In this document: one piece after another, positions 9,729-17,282 of the stretch | Layout of the letters: every line of letters begins with the position of its first letter | Position numbering within the stretch: the stretch's first letter is position 1 | NCBI RefSeq assembly: GCF_026162625.1 | Contig: NZ_JAOTBD010000011.1 | Location: 1 to 64,000, forward strand | DNA: 64,000 nucleotides | Direction of reading: 5' to 3' | Source: Paracoccus beibuensis | GTDB taxonomy: Bacteria; Pseudomonadota; Alphaproteobacteria; Rhodobacterales; Rhodobacteraceae | The notes under the pieces: model-generated | What the model was told of the DNA's origin: nothing | Database searches by the model: none | What the model saw: the letters and a program-made list of their open reading frames with translations, nothing else | Made by a program: the position numbers and the translations under genes

Positions 9729-9758
9729 ATGGCGCGGCTGGCTGTACAGCCGCGCCAT
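9729..9758 (+). terminator. stem-loop after the dehydrogenase gene
   Basis: A perfect twelve-base-pair stem, ATGGCGCGGCTG with CAGCCGCGCCAT, encloses a six-base loop 24 bp after the stop codon. It lacks a T-run, so termination efficiency is uncertain, but its position marks the end of the one-carbon operon. From here to 9992 nothing else is recognisable. Confidence 0.5.
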
Positions 9759-9992
9759 AACCATGCTGCACCGGCCAAACTGCCAATAGCCGTGCATTTC
9801 GCCGACGCCCGCCCGTGGATCCGAAGTTGGAACGGGCATGGAGACGGCAACGCTTCGAAAACCAGCATCTGAAGGCGCCCCATCTTCAGATGGCATTGCG
9901 AATTCGTTGATCTAACCCTTCTCCGACTTGGAAAGCAGTCTTTCAGGTGCTGGCTCCGATGACCTTGTAAATGCTCCCGAGGTCTTTTCGTC

Positions 9993-10523
9993 ATCAAGGC
10001 GGGCCGCGAGGGCGACCGGCTGACCGCCTATGACGACGCCGTGCGCGGCGGTGCGATCGGGCAGGACCTCAAGCGCGTTGGGCCTGACCGCCAGTATGAT
10101 GCTGGGCGCGGCCGACATGTGGGTGGCGAACCTGACCGGCTGGAACCCGATGGGCACCTGGAAGCACGGCAAGTCCGACGCCGCGGCCACCGGCAAGGCG
10201 CGTGATCACAAGCCGATCGATTATGCCAGGCCCGACGGCGTGCTGTCCTTCGACCGGCTGACGAACGTCGCTTTCAGCTTCACCAACCACGAGGAAAGCC
10301 AGCCCTGCCACCTGAAGCTGCGCGACCCGTCGGTGCCGATCGGGGTGAACCTGCCGGAATATGCCGAACCGGCGCAGCGCTATTGCCCCGCAGGCGTCTA
10401 CGAGGTGGTCGAGGATGCGGACGGCCCGCGCTTCGTCATCAACTTCCAGAACTGCGTCCACTGCAAGACCTGCGACATCAAGGCCCCCAGCCAGAACATC
10501 GTCTGGACCACCCCGAAGGGGGA
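9993..10523 (+). pseudogene. C-terminal remnant of ETF:ubiquinone oxidoreductase
   Basis: ETF-QO carries electrons from ETF to ubiquinone. Only its last third is visible. IKAGREGDRLTAYDDAVRGG and AIGQDLKRV are read in one frame. After a junction near 10080, where a dozen residues are lost and the frame shifts, GLTASMMLGAADMWVANLTG continues into HKPIDYARPDGVLSFDRLTN, FTNHEESQPCHLKLRDPS and the iron-sulfur region RYCPAGVYEVVED ... NCVHCKTCDIKAPSQNIVW. The four 4Fe-4S cysteines are present, but the FAD and quinone domains upstream are gone, as is the normal end after the WTTPKG segment. Sequence beyond 10523 up to the next gene is unrelated and unassigned. It cannot function. It shows that the one-carbon operon once had its own ETF-QO. 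Confidence 0.85.
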
Positions 10524-10737
10524 CAGACTTGCGCGAATATGTGATCTTCCGTCGTGCCCTAAGTCGCCGTTACATCTTGAGGTCCTGCTGGCGGGGCTTC
10601 GAGTTACCGGGATCGCAGAAGGGTATGATGCCTATGCCGACCGTCGAATGCGACTGGTGATGCTGACGCATGCATGCCTGGCAGATCATCGAAAGCTCGG
10701 GCCCAAGGCCGTCGATGACGATGTATTCCATGCATTT

Positions 10738-11856
10738 TCACGTCTGAGGGCACGGTCCCAGAGCGCCTTCGATGTCACACGGCATGTTGTGCCGCGCCAG
10801 CGCGCTGATCAGGTCCGTCCGCGTCACGATGCCGGTGATGCGCTCGTCTTCAAGGATCGGGACGGCATCGACGTCACCCTCGGCCATCAGAGGAAGCAAT
10901 GCACCAAGTGTCGTTGCGGGAGAGGCGTGGGGGACATCTGCCTGCATCAACCTGTCCGCCGGGTCTGCGCTGTCGGCGCCGATCAGGTGGATCTGGTAGA
11001 TGACGCCAAGATAACACCCCTCCTCAACGACAGGGATCGAGGTGAACCGGTGCCGTCGAAACAGGGCGGCGACCTCCTCGGCCGGGGTATCGGGGCCGAC
11101 CGTTACCAGGTCGCGCGACATGATTGTTTCGGCGGTGACAGGTCCGGTCCGCTGTGCTGCGGCTTGCAGCTCTGCAGCGCCCACCAGCCGCGCCAGATCC
11201 TCGGCGCCGAGGTTGAAGTTCTGGCGATAGCGCTCGAGAAGGTCGACGAGCTGCGTTTCCGACAGGCCGATCCTCGTGCTCGGCGACGGATCGGAGGTGC
11301 GGTTGATGTTCGGCTCATCATGCTGCCGCATCGGATAGTGACGACCGGTCAGGCGCGCGTAGACTGCCGCAAGGGCCACCAGCAACAGCGTTCCTGCGGC
11401 GACCGGTGTCACGGCGAAGCGGAACCCGAGATCCGCGATGGCGTCCGGACTCATGGCCGCAGTCATCGCGACTGCGCCTGCCGGGGGATGAAGCGCGCGA
11501 CACAGGATCGTGGCCGTGATGGCAGCCCCGACAGCAACCGCGATACGAAGTGCCGGGTCAGCCACGAGAAGACAGGCAGCGACGCCGATGACTGCGGCCA
11601 CCGTGTTGCCTACAACCGCCGCCCAAGGCTGCGCCAGCGGACTGTTCGGAACGGCAAACAGCAGAACCGAACTCGCGCCGAAGGGGGCGATCAGGTACAA
11701 TCCCAGCTGCGCGTCGACAGCGGGCGACAGCGCGAAGATGCCGGCAATGGCAAGGCCAACCAGCGCGCCGACCCCCGCGCGCAAAGCCTCCGCCCATGAC
11801 GCAGAGGCAATGGACGGTCCGAAAGACCGCAGCGCACGTCTCAGTTCGTGGACCAA
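10738..11856 (-). CDS. HPP-family membrane protein with CBS pair
   Basis: About 372 residues. The first half is an HPP domain with four membrane segments, visible as LGLYLIAPFGASSVLLFAVP, LAQPWAAVVGNTVAAVIGV and ATILCRALHPPAGAVAMTAA with the HPP motif. The second half, after a charged linker, is a pair of CBS modules (ETIMSRDLVTVGPDTPAEEV with FRRHRFTSIPVVEEGCYLGV; LLPLMAEGDVDAVPILEDER with GIVTRTDLISAL), which usually bind adenine nucleotides. Some HPP proteins have been linked to nitrite transport; this one's substrate is unknown. I chose the TTG at 11856 because GGAGG lies eight bases upstream; the frame stays open 41 codons further without family sequence. An NsrR-like remnant lies just upstream, which would fit a nitrogen-oxide theme, but that is inference. 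Confidence 0.75.
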   Translation of the reverse strand: MVHELRRALRSFGPSIASASWAEALRAGVGALVGLAIAGIFALSPAVDAQLGLYLIAPFGASSVLLFAVPNSPLAQPWAAVVGNTVAAVIGVAACLLVADPALRIAVAVGAAITATILCRALHPPAGAVAMTAAMSPDAIADLGFRFAVTPVAAGTLLLVALAAVYARLTGRHYPMRQHDEPNINRTSDPSPSTRIGLSETQLVDLLERYRQNFNLGAEDLARLVGAAELQAAAQRTGPVTAETIMSRDLVTVGPDTPAEEVAALFRRHRFTSIPVVEEGCYLGVIYQIHLIGADSADPADRLMQADVPHASPATTLGALLPLMAEGDVDAVPILEDERITGIVTRTDLISALARHNMPCDIEGALGPCPQT

Positions 11857-11947
11857 AAGCGACACCTCCGCGCATTGGACTGCATGAAAAGGAACCAATA
11901 AGCCTAAACAGGAGGCAGATTGAAGACCTGTGGCTGACACGGCCGCG

Positions 11948-12334
11948 TCATCCGACCTCGGACAGGTGCCAGACGGCATCCGCCGTGCGCGCCAGATCTG
12001 ACACGCGATTCCTGTCGAGCACGGAGAGGAAGGCCTTTACCGATTTGAAAAGTTGGCCAGCAGGCCGCAGCCTTCAGCGCGCGGGCAGGTGCTGCAGTCC
12101 ACCGCGTTGCCATGGACTTGATATGCCGAACGACCTGGCCGACGATCACCTCTGCCGCTGGTCGCGTAAGTCGCAATCCGCCATGGCGACCTCTGACTGC
12201 CTCGATGAAGCTCGCGTTCCCCAGGCGCTGAACGATTCTGATCGGCCGGTTCTGGCAATTGCCGTGCGCATCGGCAATCTGCGAAATCGACCCGAACTCT
12301 CCATCAGCGTGCGGAGCGGGAAGACATTGTGCAG
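11948..12334 (-). pseudogene. remnant of an Rrf2/NsrR-like regulator
   Basis: NsrR-type repressors sense nitric oxide with an iron-sulfur cluster. Three frames in order give the family pattern: LHNVFPLRTLM, SISQIADAHG and RIVQRLGNASFIEAVRGRHG with GLRLTRPAAEVIVGQVVRH (winged helix); then VDCSTCPRAEGCGLLANF, the cysteine cluster; then KSVKAFLSVLDRNRVSDLAR to a stop at 11948. Frame changes near 12120 and 12058 are needed to join them, and the recognition helix (NCQNRPI) looks degraded. Together they cover nearly the whole protein, so this is recent frameshift decay. Assignment to Rrf2 is confident; the NO-sensing label rests on the C-x2-C-x5-C pattern. Confidence 0.7.
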
Positions 12335-12439
12335 GTCAGCGTCCTTTTTTCGACCAAAAGGGCGCAGGTTCAGGAAAGCAAGCGGCAGACCGGGTGGAGC
12401 AGGCAGGGCCAATGGAGACGGAGCATTGCGAGGACGGAT

Positions 12440-12604
12440 ATGGCTGGCAATGCTCTCTTCGTGTCGAACTCCGGAACCAAATTTATCCACCTGTTCGAGA
12501 GCGCCTTCACAACAAGGAAGGACCCAGCCATCGTCCATAGCATGACGCGCACCGTGAAGGGCTTTGAACAGACGCTGATCACGCTGGCAACACGGAGGCG
12601 CTGA
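12440..12604 (+). CDS. possible small protein or gene fragment
   Basis: An ATG preceded by AGGA opens a 54-residue frame that begins MAGNALFVSNSGTKFIHLFE and ends in TLATRRR. The composition is protein-like, with a hydrophobic start and regular codons. It is divergent from the NsrR-like remnant. I do not recognise the family. It may be the stub of a formerly longer gene, since the surrounding DNA is decayed. Confidence 0.25.
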   Translation: MAGNALFVSNSGTKFIHLFESAFTTRKDPAIVHSMTRTVKGFEQTLITLATRRR

Positions 12605-13171
12605 GAGGGCCGCACCTCAGCTTGGCGTGTCGCCTGCCATAGCGTGGTCGATGCCGGCGGAAAGACCACCTGTCCCTTCCGACTTCCAGACAGACCCGCA
12701 AGGGCCATCCTGCCGCCCGGCGATTTTGGACGCTGCCGGGCGACGGCCACCGCCGATGATGAAGCCGGTTCAGGGCGGCGCCATCCCACCAAGTCCGTGA
12801 CTGCGAGTCGGCAGGGACAGTACGACCGGCAGCACATGCAGCAGGATGGCTGCCCTTGCATGGATGCCAAGGCGCGATCCGCGCATTCCGGGGGAAGTCC
12901 CGGGCAGCCGATCATAGCGACGGCAAGCCCAGCAGCGGCCCATGTCAGCATCGCGTCCAACATGGTCGTAGATCCTGAGCGGAGCTAGACTTCCAACGCC
13001 GCCAAGATCAAAGCGGCCGCCCCGGCGACCTGGGCATACGGGCCACAGTTGCCGCGTCAGCAGGGCCGAAGCGGCCGCCAAAGCCGCTCGTTCAGGCGCA
13101 TGGGCAGCTTGACAGCCCGCAACGGCCAAGATCGGGTTGAGCGGCCAGAACAAGCCGTCTTGCCAGATCCC
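12605..13171. other. 567 bp without a confident gene
   Basis: Both strands have open stretches, but none has a recognisable domain. On the minus strand two fragments look protein-like: LTWAAAGLAVAMIGCPGLPP and, in another frame, PERAALAAASALLTRQLWPV, both hydrophobic and directly downstream of the siderophore-interacting protein. They may be the broken remains of one small membrane protein. No promoter, repeat or RNA gene was seen. Confidence 0.4.
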
Positions 13172-14164
13172 TCAGCCCGCAGCGCAGTCGTTGCCGGACC
13201 AATAGCCGATGGCGCTGAAGCGTCCCTTGGGCAGGCCTCGTTCCAGCAGGTCGGACCGCGCGAGGCGGGCTTCGGCCGTGCTGGCGGCGAACCAGACAAA
13301 GCCGTCGTCCAGATCCCGAACCTCTTGGAGCGCAGCCAGCAGGTCGTCGCATCGGGTAACGGCGGGGTGATCCGCAAGTGAGCCGAGATCCTCGGGGGCG
13401 CAGCGCAGGACGGCGCGCACGTCGGCCTCGGTCAGCTGCAGCATCCGGACGATAGCCGGCAGCGCGGTCTCGTCCCCGAACAACCATAGCCGCCGGGCAT
13501 CGGGGCACCAGCCGCCGCCTGGTCCCAGCACACCGACAAGCTGGCCGTCGGGATCGGCTTCGGCCCAGGTGCAGGTCGGGCTGTCGGCGTGGCGGAAGAT
13601 GTCGAAGTCGATCCAGTCCGCACCATGATCCGCAATCGTGTAGACGGGCCGGTGCAGGGCGTCCTCACCTTCGGGCCAGACCGTGCGGCCGGTCTCGGAC
13701 ACCCGCGGCCATTGCGGCGACCGTCCCTGTGGTGGCAACAACAGTCGGAAATGCAAGCTGCCGGTGCCGAACCGTGCGGCATCGGTCCCGCGCAGACGCA
13801 CCCGGATGAAATTCGGCGTCCGGCGGACCACATGCTCGACCCGCAGCAGCGACAGTCCCGGGGCCAACGCGCCGACGTTGACGTGATCCCACTGGACCGC
13901 AAGGCCCACCTCGGCGAAGACGTCGGTCGCGGTGTCTTGAAGGGTGCCGACCAGCCGCTTCTCGGGCGCCAGCAGGTCAATGCGGAGGCTGTCCGTCTGC
14001 CGCGTCAGGCGCAGCTCGCATCCCCAGACCATCATCGACAGGCCGTCATCGTCCTCGACAAGCGGAACCTCCCACGCGGCAGCGCGGGTCTTGAGTGCCG
14101 CCACTGCGGCGCCAGAGGCCGTTGCGACGGTCCCGGTGCTTCGAAAAGTCCGCAGATGCGACAT
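13172..14164 (-). CDS. siderophore-interacting protein with N-terminal DUF2218
   Basis: A cytoplasmic flavin-dependent ferric-siderophore reductase of 330 residues that frees iron after uptake. The first 90 residues form a DUF2218 domain (RTFRSTGTVATASGAAVAAL, WEVPLVEDDDG). A ferredoxin-reductase-like FAD domain follows, with VRRTPNFIRVRLRG and HRPVYTIADHG, matching the R-x-Y-T flavin-binding signature. The SIP domain ends with VWFAASTAEARLARSDLLER and GRFSAIGYWSGN. Family members normally end in this W-rich segment, so it is complete. It is divergent from the TonB-dependent receptor across 127 bp, which makes it part of the same iron-regulated locus. Confidence 0.88.
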   Translation of the reverse strand: MSHLRTFRSTGTVATASGAAVAALKTRAAAWEVPLVEDDDGLSMMVWGCELRLTRQTDSLRIDLLAPEKRLVGTLQDTATDVFAEVGLAVQWDHVNVGALAPGLSLLRVEHVVRRTPNFIRVRLRGTDAARFGTGSLHFRLLLPPQGRSPQWPRVSETGRTVWPEGEDALHRPVYTIADHGADWIDFDIFRHADSPTCTWAEADPDGQLVGVLGPGGGWCPDARRLWLFGDETALPAIVRMLQLTEADVRAVLRCAPEDLGSLADHPAVTRCDDLLAALQEVRDLDDGFVWFAASTAEARLARSDLLERGLPKGRFSAIGYWSGNDCAAG

Positions 14165-14291
14165 GTGTCCCCCGGGCTGTTGCGATGACGGAAAGTGCCA
14201 CCGCGTTTCGATTCGCTGCCCGTTACGGCAGATTGACTATCCCGAGCGAACTAGTCAGATACGACGCGACTCGTCAATCAGCAGGCCGCCC
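14165..14291. promoter_or_regulatory. divergent promoter region of the siderophore locus
   Basis: 127 bp between the siderophore-interacting protein and the receptor. TTGACT at 14233-14238 could be a -35 for the receptor, with a poor -10 (CAGATA) at 14256. A seven-base inverted repeat, GATTGAC at 14231-14237 and GTCAATC at 14273-14279, brackets the candidate promoter and could be a regulator site. No classical Fur or Irr box was recognised. The receptor's ribosome binding site is weak (GCAGG). Confidence 0.35.
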
Positions 14292-16382
14292 ATGTCCACC
14301 ACTATCAGAACCGCCTTCCACACCGGCGTCAGCGTCATCGCCCTTTCAACGTCAGCTGCGGTGGCGCAGAATGCGCAGCAGCCGGTCGCGCTCGATCCTA
14401 TCGTGCTGACGGCGACGACCGACATCGCCGCGCAGCAGGAAGGCTATGTCGCCAGTTACGGACAGGTCGCGACCAAGTCCGACACGCCCCTGGCCGAGAC
14501 GCAGCAGTCGATCTCGGTGGTCACCAGCCAGCAGATCGAGGACCAGAACGCCCAGACCCTGGGGCAGGCCCTGCGCTACACGGCCGGCGTCCTGGGAGAG
14601 CCTTTCGGCACCGATCCGCGCTTTGACAGCCCCACGATCCGCGGCTTCGAGGCGCGCAGCTCGCAGTACGTGAACGGCCTGCGGCAGCTGCGATACATGG
14701 GCGCCCCGGCATTCGAAACCTATGGCGTCCAGCAGGTCGAGGTTCTGAAGGGCCCGAACTCGTCGCTTTATGGCGCGGGGTCGCCGTCGGGGATCATCAA
14801 CCAGGTCCAGAAGCGCGCCCAGGCCGACGACTTCAACGAAGTGGGCGTCGGCTACGACAGCAACGATGCGGGCCAGCTGTTCTTCGACGTGAACCGGGCA
14901 CCTTCGGACGTGCTTTCCTGGCGCCTGACCGGCATCGCGCGCGACAACAAGACCCAGATCAGCGAATTGACCAACGAGCGGGGCTATCTGGGTGCCGCGC
15001 TGCGCTATACGCCAGACGCCATGACGACGATCGACGTCATCGGGTCCTATACCGAGGATGCGCCGATCTCGCCTCCGGGTGTGCCTTATCCGCTGACGCG
15101 GATCGCCGATGGCGAGGACCTGCGCGACGAATATTTCGGCGAGCCGGGGTATGACGACAGTGACCGAAAGATGGCCAATTTCGGCGTCGAGATCAGCCAC
15201 GAGCTGGAGAACGGCTGGACCCTTGGACAGGGCTTCCGCTACGAGAAGTTCGACTGGGAATACACCGGCCATTACGTATCCGGCCTGACCGAAGACGGAT
15301 TGTCTGTCACCCGTGGCGCGAACTACCAGCTCGAGAACACGACGGGCATCAACCTCGACACCCGCATGTCGAACACGCTGAACACCGGCGCCATGACCCA
15401 TGACGTGCTGGTGGGGCTGGATATACGGCAATACGATGCCGATACGACGACCCAGTTCTTCTATGGCCAGCCGATCAATTGGCAGGATCCGGATTACGGG
15501 TCTCTGCCGACGACGCCGGCCTGGTATACCAGCATTCAGGATGTGCAGCTGCGTCAGATCGGCGTTTATGCCCAGGATGAGATCTCGGTCGGCAACTGGC
15601 GGGGCTCGCTCGCCCTGCGCCACGACTGGACCGACCTGTCGGGAACCGACTTCACGAACTTCGCTGGCGAAAGCGAGATCGACCAATCAGACAACGCCCT
15701 GACGGGGCGGGCGGGCCTGTCCTATGTCATGGCCAACGGCGTCATGCCCTATGTCAGCTATTCGACATCCTTCGACCCGGAAATCGGCATCGATGATACC
15801 ACCGGCGAGACGCTGAAACCTACGGAAGGCAAGCAGTGGGAGCTTGGGGTCAAGTACCAGCCGACGGATTACAACGCGCTGTTCACGGCGGCGATCTATG
15901 ACCTGACGCAGGAAAACCTGACCCGGAACGTCGGCGCCGGGGTCATCCGCCAGGTCGGCAAGGTGGAATCCAGGGGGCTGGAGCTGGAGGCGACGGCCGA
16001 ACTGGCACAAGGCTGGGACATCCGCGCCAGCTATGCCTATAACGAGACCGAACAGGTCGGCGGTCCCGAAGACGGGCTCGAGATGCCGAACGCGCCACGC
16101 CACCTGGCAAGCCTGTGGGTGGACCGCAATTTCGACAACGGCTTCCGCGCCGGCGGTGGTTTGCGCCATATCGGGTCGCGCAAGGGTGACTTCGGCAATA
16201 CCTTCGATCTGGACAGCGTGACGATGGTCGATCTGGGCGCCAGCTATACGCAGGGCAACGTCGAGGCGACGCTGAACCTGAACAACATCACCGACGAGGT
16301 CTATCTGGCCAACTGCGGTTCCTTCGGCTGCTACTATGGCGAGGGGCGCACTCTCAGCGCCAAGGTGGCCTACAAGTGGTAA
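14292..16382 (+). CDS. TonB-dependent siderophore receptor
   Basis: An outer-membrane gated barrel of 696 residues that imports ferric siderophores. A signal peptide (about 1-27, ending ALSTSAAVAQN) is followed by the TonB-box region (VALDPIVLTATTD) and a plug domain with DTPLAETQQSISVVTSQQIE, TIRGFEARSSQYVNGLRQLR and YGVQQVEVLKGPNSSLYGAG, as in FhuA/FoxA-type receptors. The C-terminal barrel ends in an aromatic residue (KVAYKW), the usual outer-membrane insertion signal. The frame is intact. The stop overlaps the GTG of the binding-protein gene, so the uptake genes form one operon. Similarity to ferrichrome/hydroxamate receptors suggests that substrate class, but sequence alone cannot fix it. 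Confidence 0.92.
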   Translation: MSTTIRTAFHTGVSVIALSTSAAVAQNAQQPVALDPIVLTATTDIAAQQEGYVASYGQVATKSDTPLAETQQSISVVTSQQIEDQNAQTLGQALRYTAGVLGEPFGTDPRFDSPTIRGFEARSSQYVNGLRQLRYMGAPAFETYGVQQVEVLKGPNSSLYGAGSPSGIINQVQKRAQADDFNEVGVGYDSNDAGQLFFDVNRAPSDVLSWRLTGIARDNKTQISELTNERGYLGAALRYTPDAMTTIDVIGSYTEDAPISPPGVPYPLTRIADGEDLRDEYFGEPGYDDSDRKMANFGVEISHELENGWTLGQGFRYEKFDWEYTGHYVSGLTEDGLSVTRGANYQLENTTGINLDTRMSNTLNTGAMTHDVLVGLDIRQYDADTTTQFFYGQPINWQDPDYGSLPTTPAWYTSIQDVQLRQIGVYAQDEISVGNWRGSLALRHDWTDLSGTDFTNFAGESEIDQSDNALTGRAGLSYVMANGVMPYVSYSTSFDPEIGIDDTTGETLKPTEGKQWELGVKYQPTDYNALFTAAIYDLTQENLTRNVGAGVIRQVGKVESRGLELEATAELAQGWDIRASYAYNETEQVGGPEDGLEMPNAPRHLASLWVDRNFDNGFRAGGGLRHIGSRKGDFGNTFDLDSVTMVDLGASYTQGNVEATLNLNNITDEVYLANCGSFGCYYGEGRTLSAKVAYKW

Positions 16383-17281
16383 GCCGCGGGGCCTCATCCC
16401 TCGGGCCCTCGCGTCGAACCCTCCTGACCGCCGCCGGAGCGCTTCTGGCGGCGGGCTTGCCCTTGCGTGCGGCGCAGCCGGCACCCAGGCTGGCCGCCAT
16501 CGATTGGGCAATGCTGGAAACCGCCATCGCCATCGGCCACATGCCCGTCGCGGCCTGCGAGCTGATCCGCTATCGCGCCGACGCCGTCAGCCCGAAGATC
16601 CCGCAGACCGTCGTGGACCTGGGCCTGCGCGGCGCCCCCAACTTCGAGCTGCTGCAGCTGACGCGGCCGTCGCTGATCCTCAGCTCGCCCTATTACACGC
16701 GCTACGAGGACCGCCTGCGAGAACTTGCCCCGGTCCTGTCGCTGCCCTTCTACCTGCCGGGGGAAGCGCCTTTGCCCAAAGCGATGGATGCGCTGACCAT
16801 GCTCGCCGAGCGCATCGACGATCCCCGGGCGGGCCGGGAGGCTGTCCGGCGGACGAACGCCGCGCTCGATGCGGCTGCCGCGCGGCTGGCGCCGCCCGCC
16901 GCGCGTCCCGTCGCGATCATCAATATCGGCGACGCCCGGCATCTGCGCGCCTTCGGCTTCGACAGCCTCTTCGGCAGCACGCTGGCCCGGATCGGCCTGA
17001 CCAACGCCTGGGAAGGCCAGACCGCCTTCAGTTTCATGGCCCCGGTCCCGATCGAGCGGCTGGCCACCATGCCCGACGCGCGTCTGGTCATCGTCGGCCA
17101 GATCCCGCCAGAGGCGCGCCGCGGTCTGTCCCGCAGCGTATTGTGGCAGGCCCTGCCGCAGGTGGCATCGGGCCGCGTGCATCACCTGCCGAAGGTCAAC
17201 GCCTTCGGCGGCGTCCCCGCCGCGCTGCGCTTTGCCGACCTTCTGGTCGAGGCACTGGCCGGACCGGACGGACGCGCCTGA
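16376..17281 (+). CDS. periplasmic iron-siderophore binding protein, FhuD-like
   Basis: A substrate-binding protein of 301 residues for the adjacent ABC importer. It starts with GTG at 16376, seven bases after AAGGTGG, inside the end of the receptor gene. The N-terminus, SRRTLLTAAGALLAAGLPLRA, is a twin-arginine-type signal without a lipobox cysteine. The mature part has the FhuD layout: PRLAAIDWAMLETAIAIGH, then RPSLILSSPYYTRYEDRLRE in the first lobe, a long helix, and GLTNAWEGQTAFSFMAPVPI and VHHLPKVNAFGGVPAALRFA in the second lobe. Conserved tryptophans match hydroxamate-binding relatives. It follows the receptor and precedes the permease by one base. Confidence 0.87.
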   Translation: MVSRGASSLGPSRRTLLTAAGALLAAGLPLRAAQPAPRLAAIDWAMLETAIAIGHMPVAACELIRYRADAVSPKIPQTVVDLGLRGAPNFELLQLTRPSLILSSPYYTRYEDRLRELAPVLSLPFYLPGEAPLPKAMDALTMLAERIDDPRAGREAVRRTNAALDAAAARLAPPAARPVAIINIGDARHLRAFGFDSLFGSTLARIGLTNAWEGQTAFSFMAPVPIERLATMPDARLVIVGQIPPEARRGLSRSVLWQALPQVASGRVHHLPKVNAFGGVPAALRFADLLVEALAGPDGRA

Positions 17282-17282
17282 C

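Noticed and set aside
10030-11799. Long plus-strand frame continuing from the ETF-QO remnant
   Set aside because: Only the first 170 codons are ETF-QO sequence; the rest is the antisense of the HPP-CBS gene.
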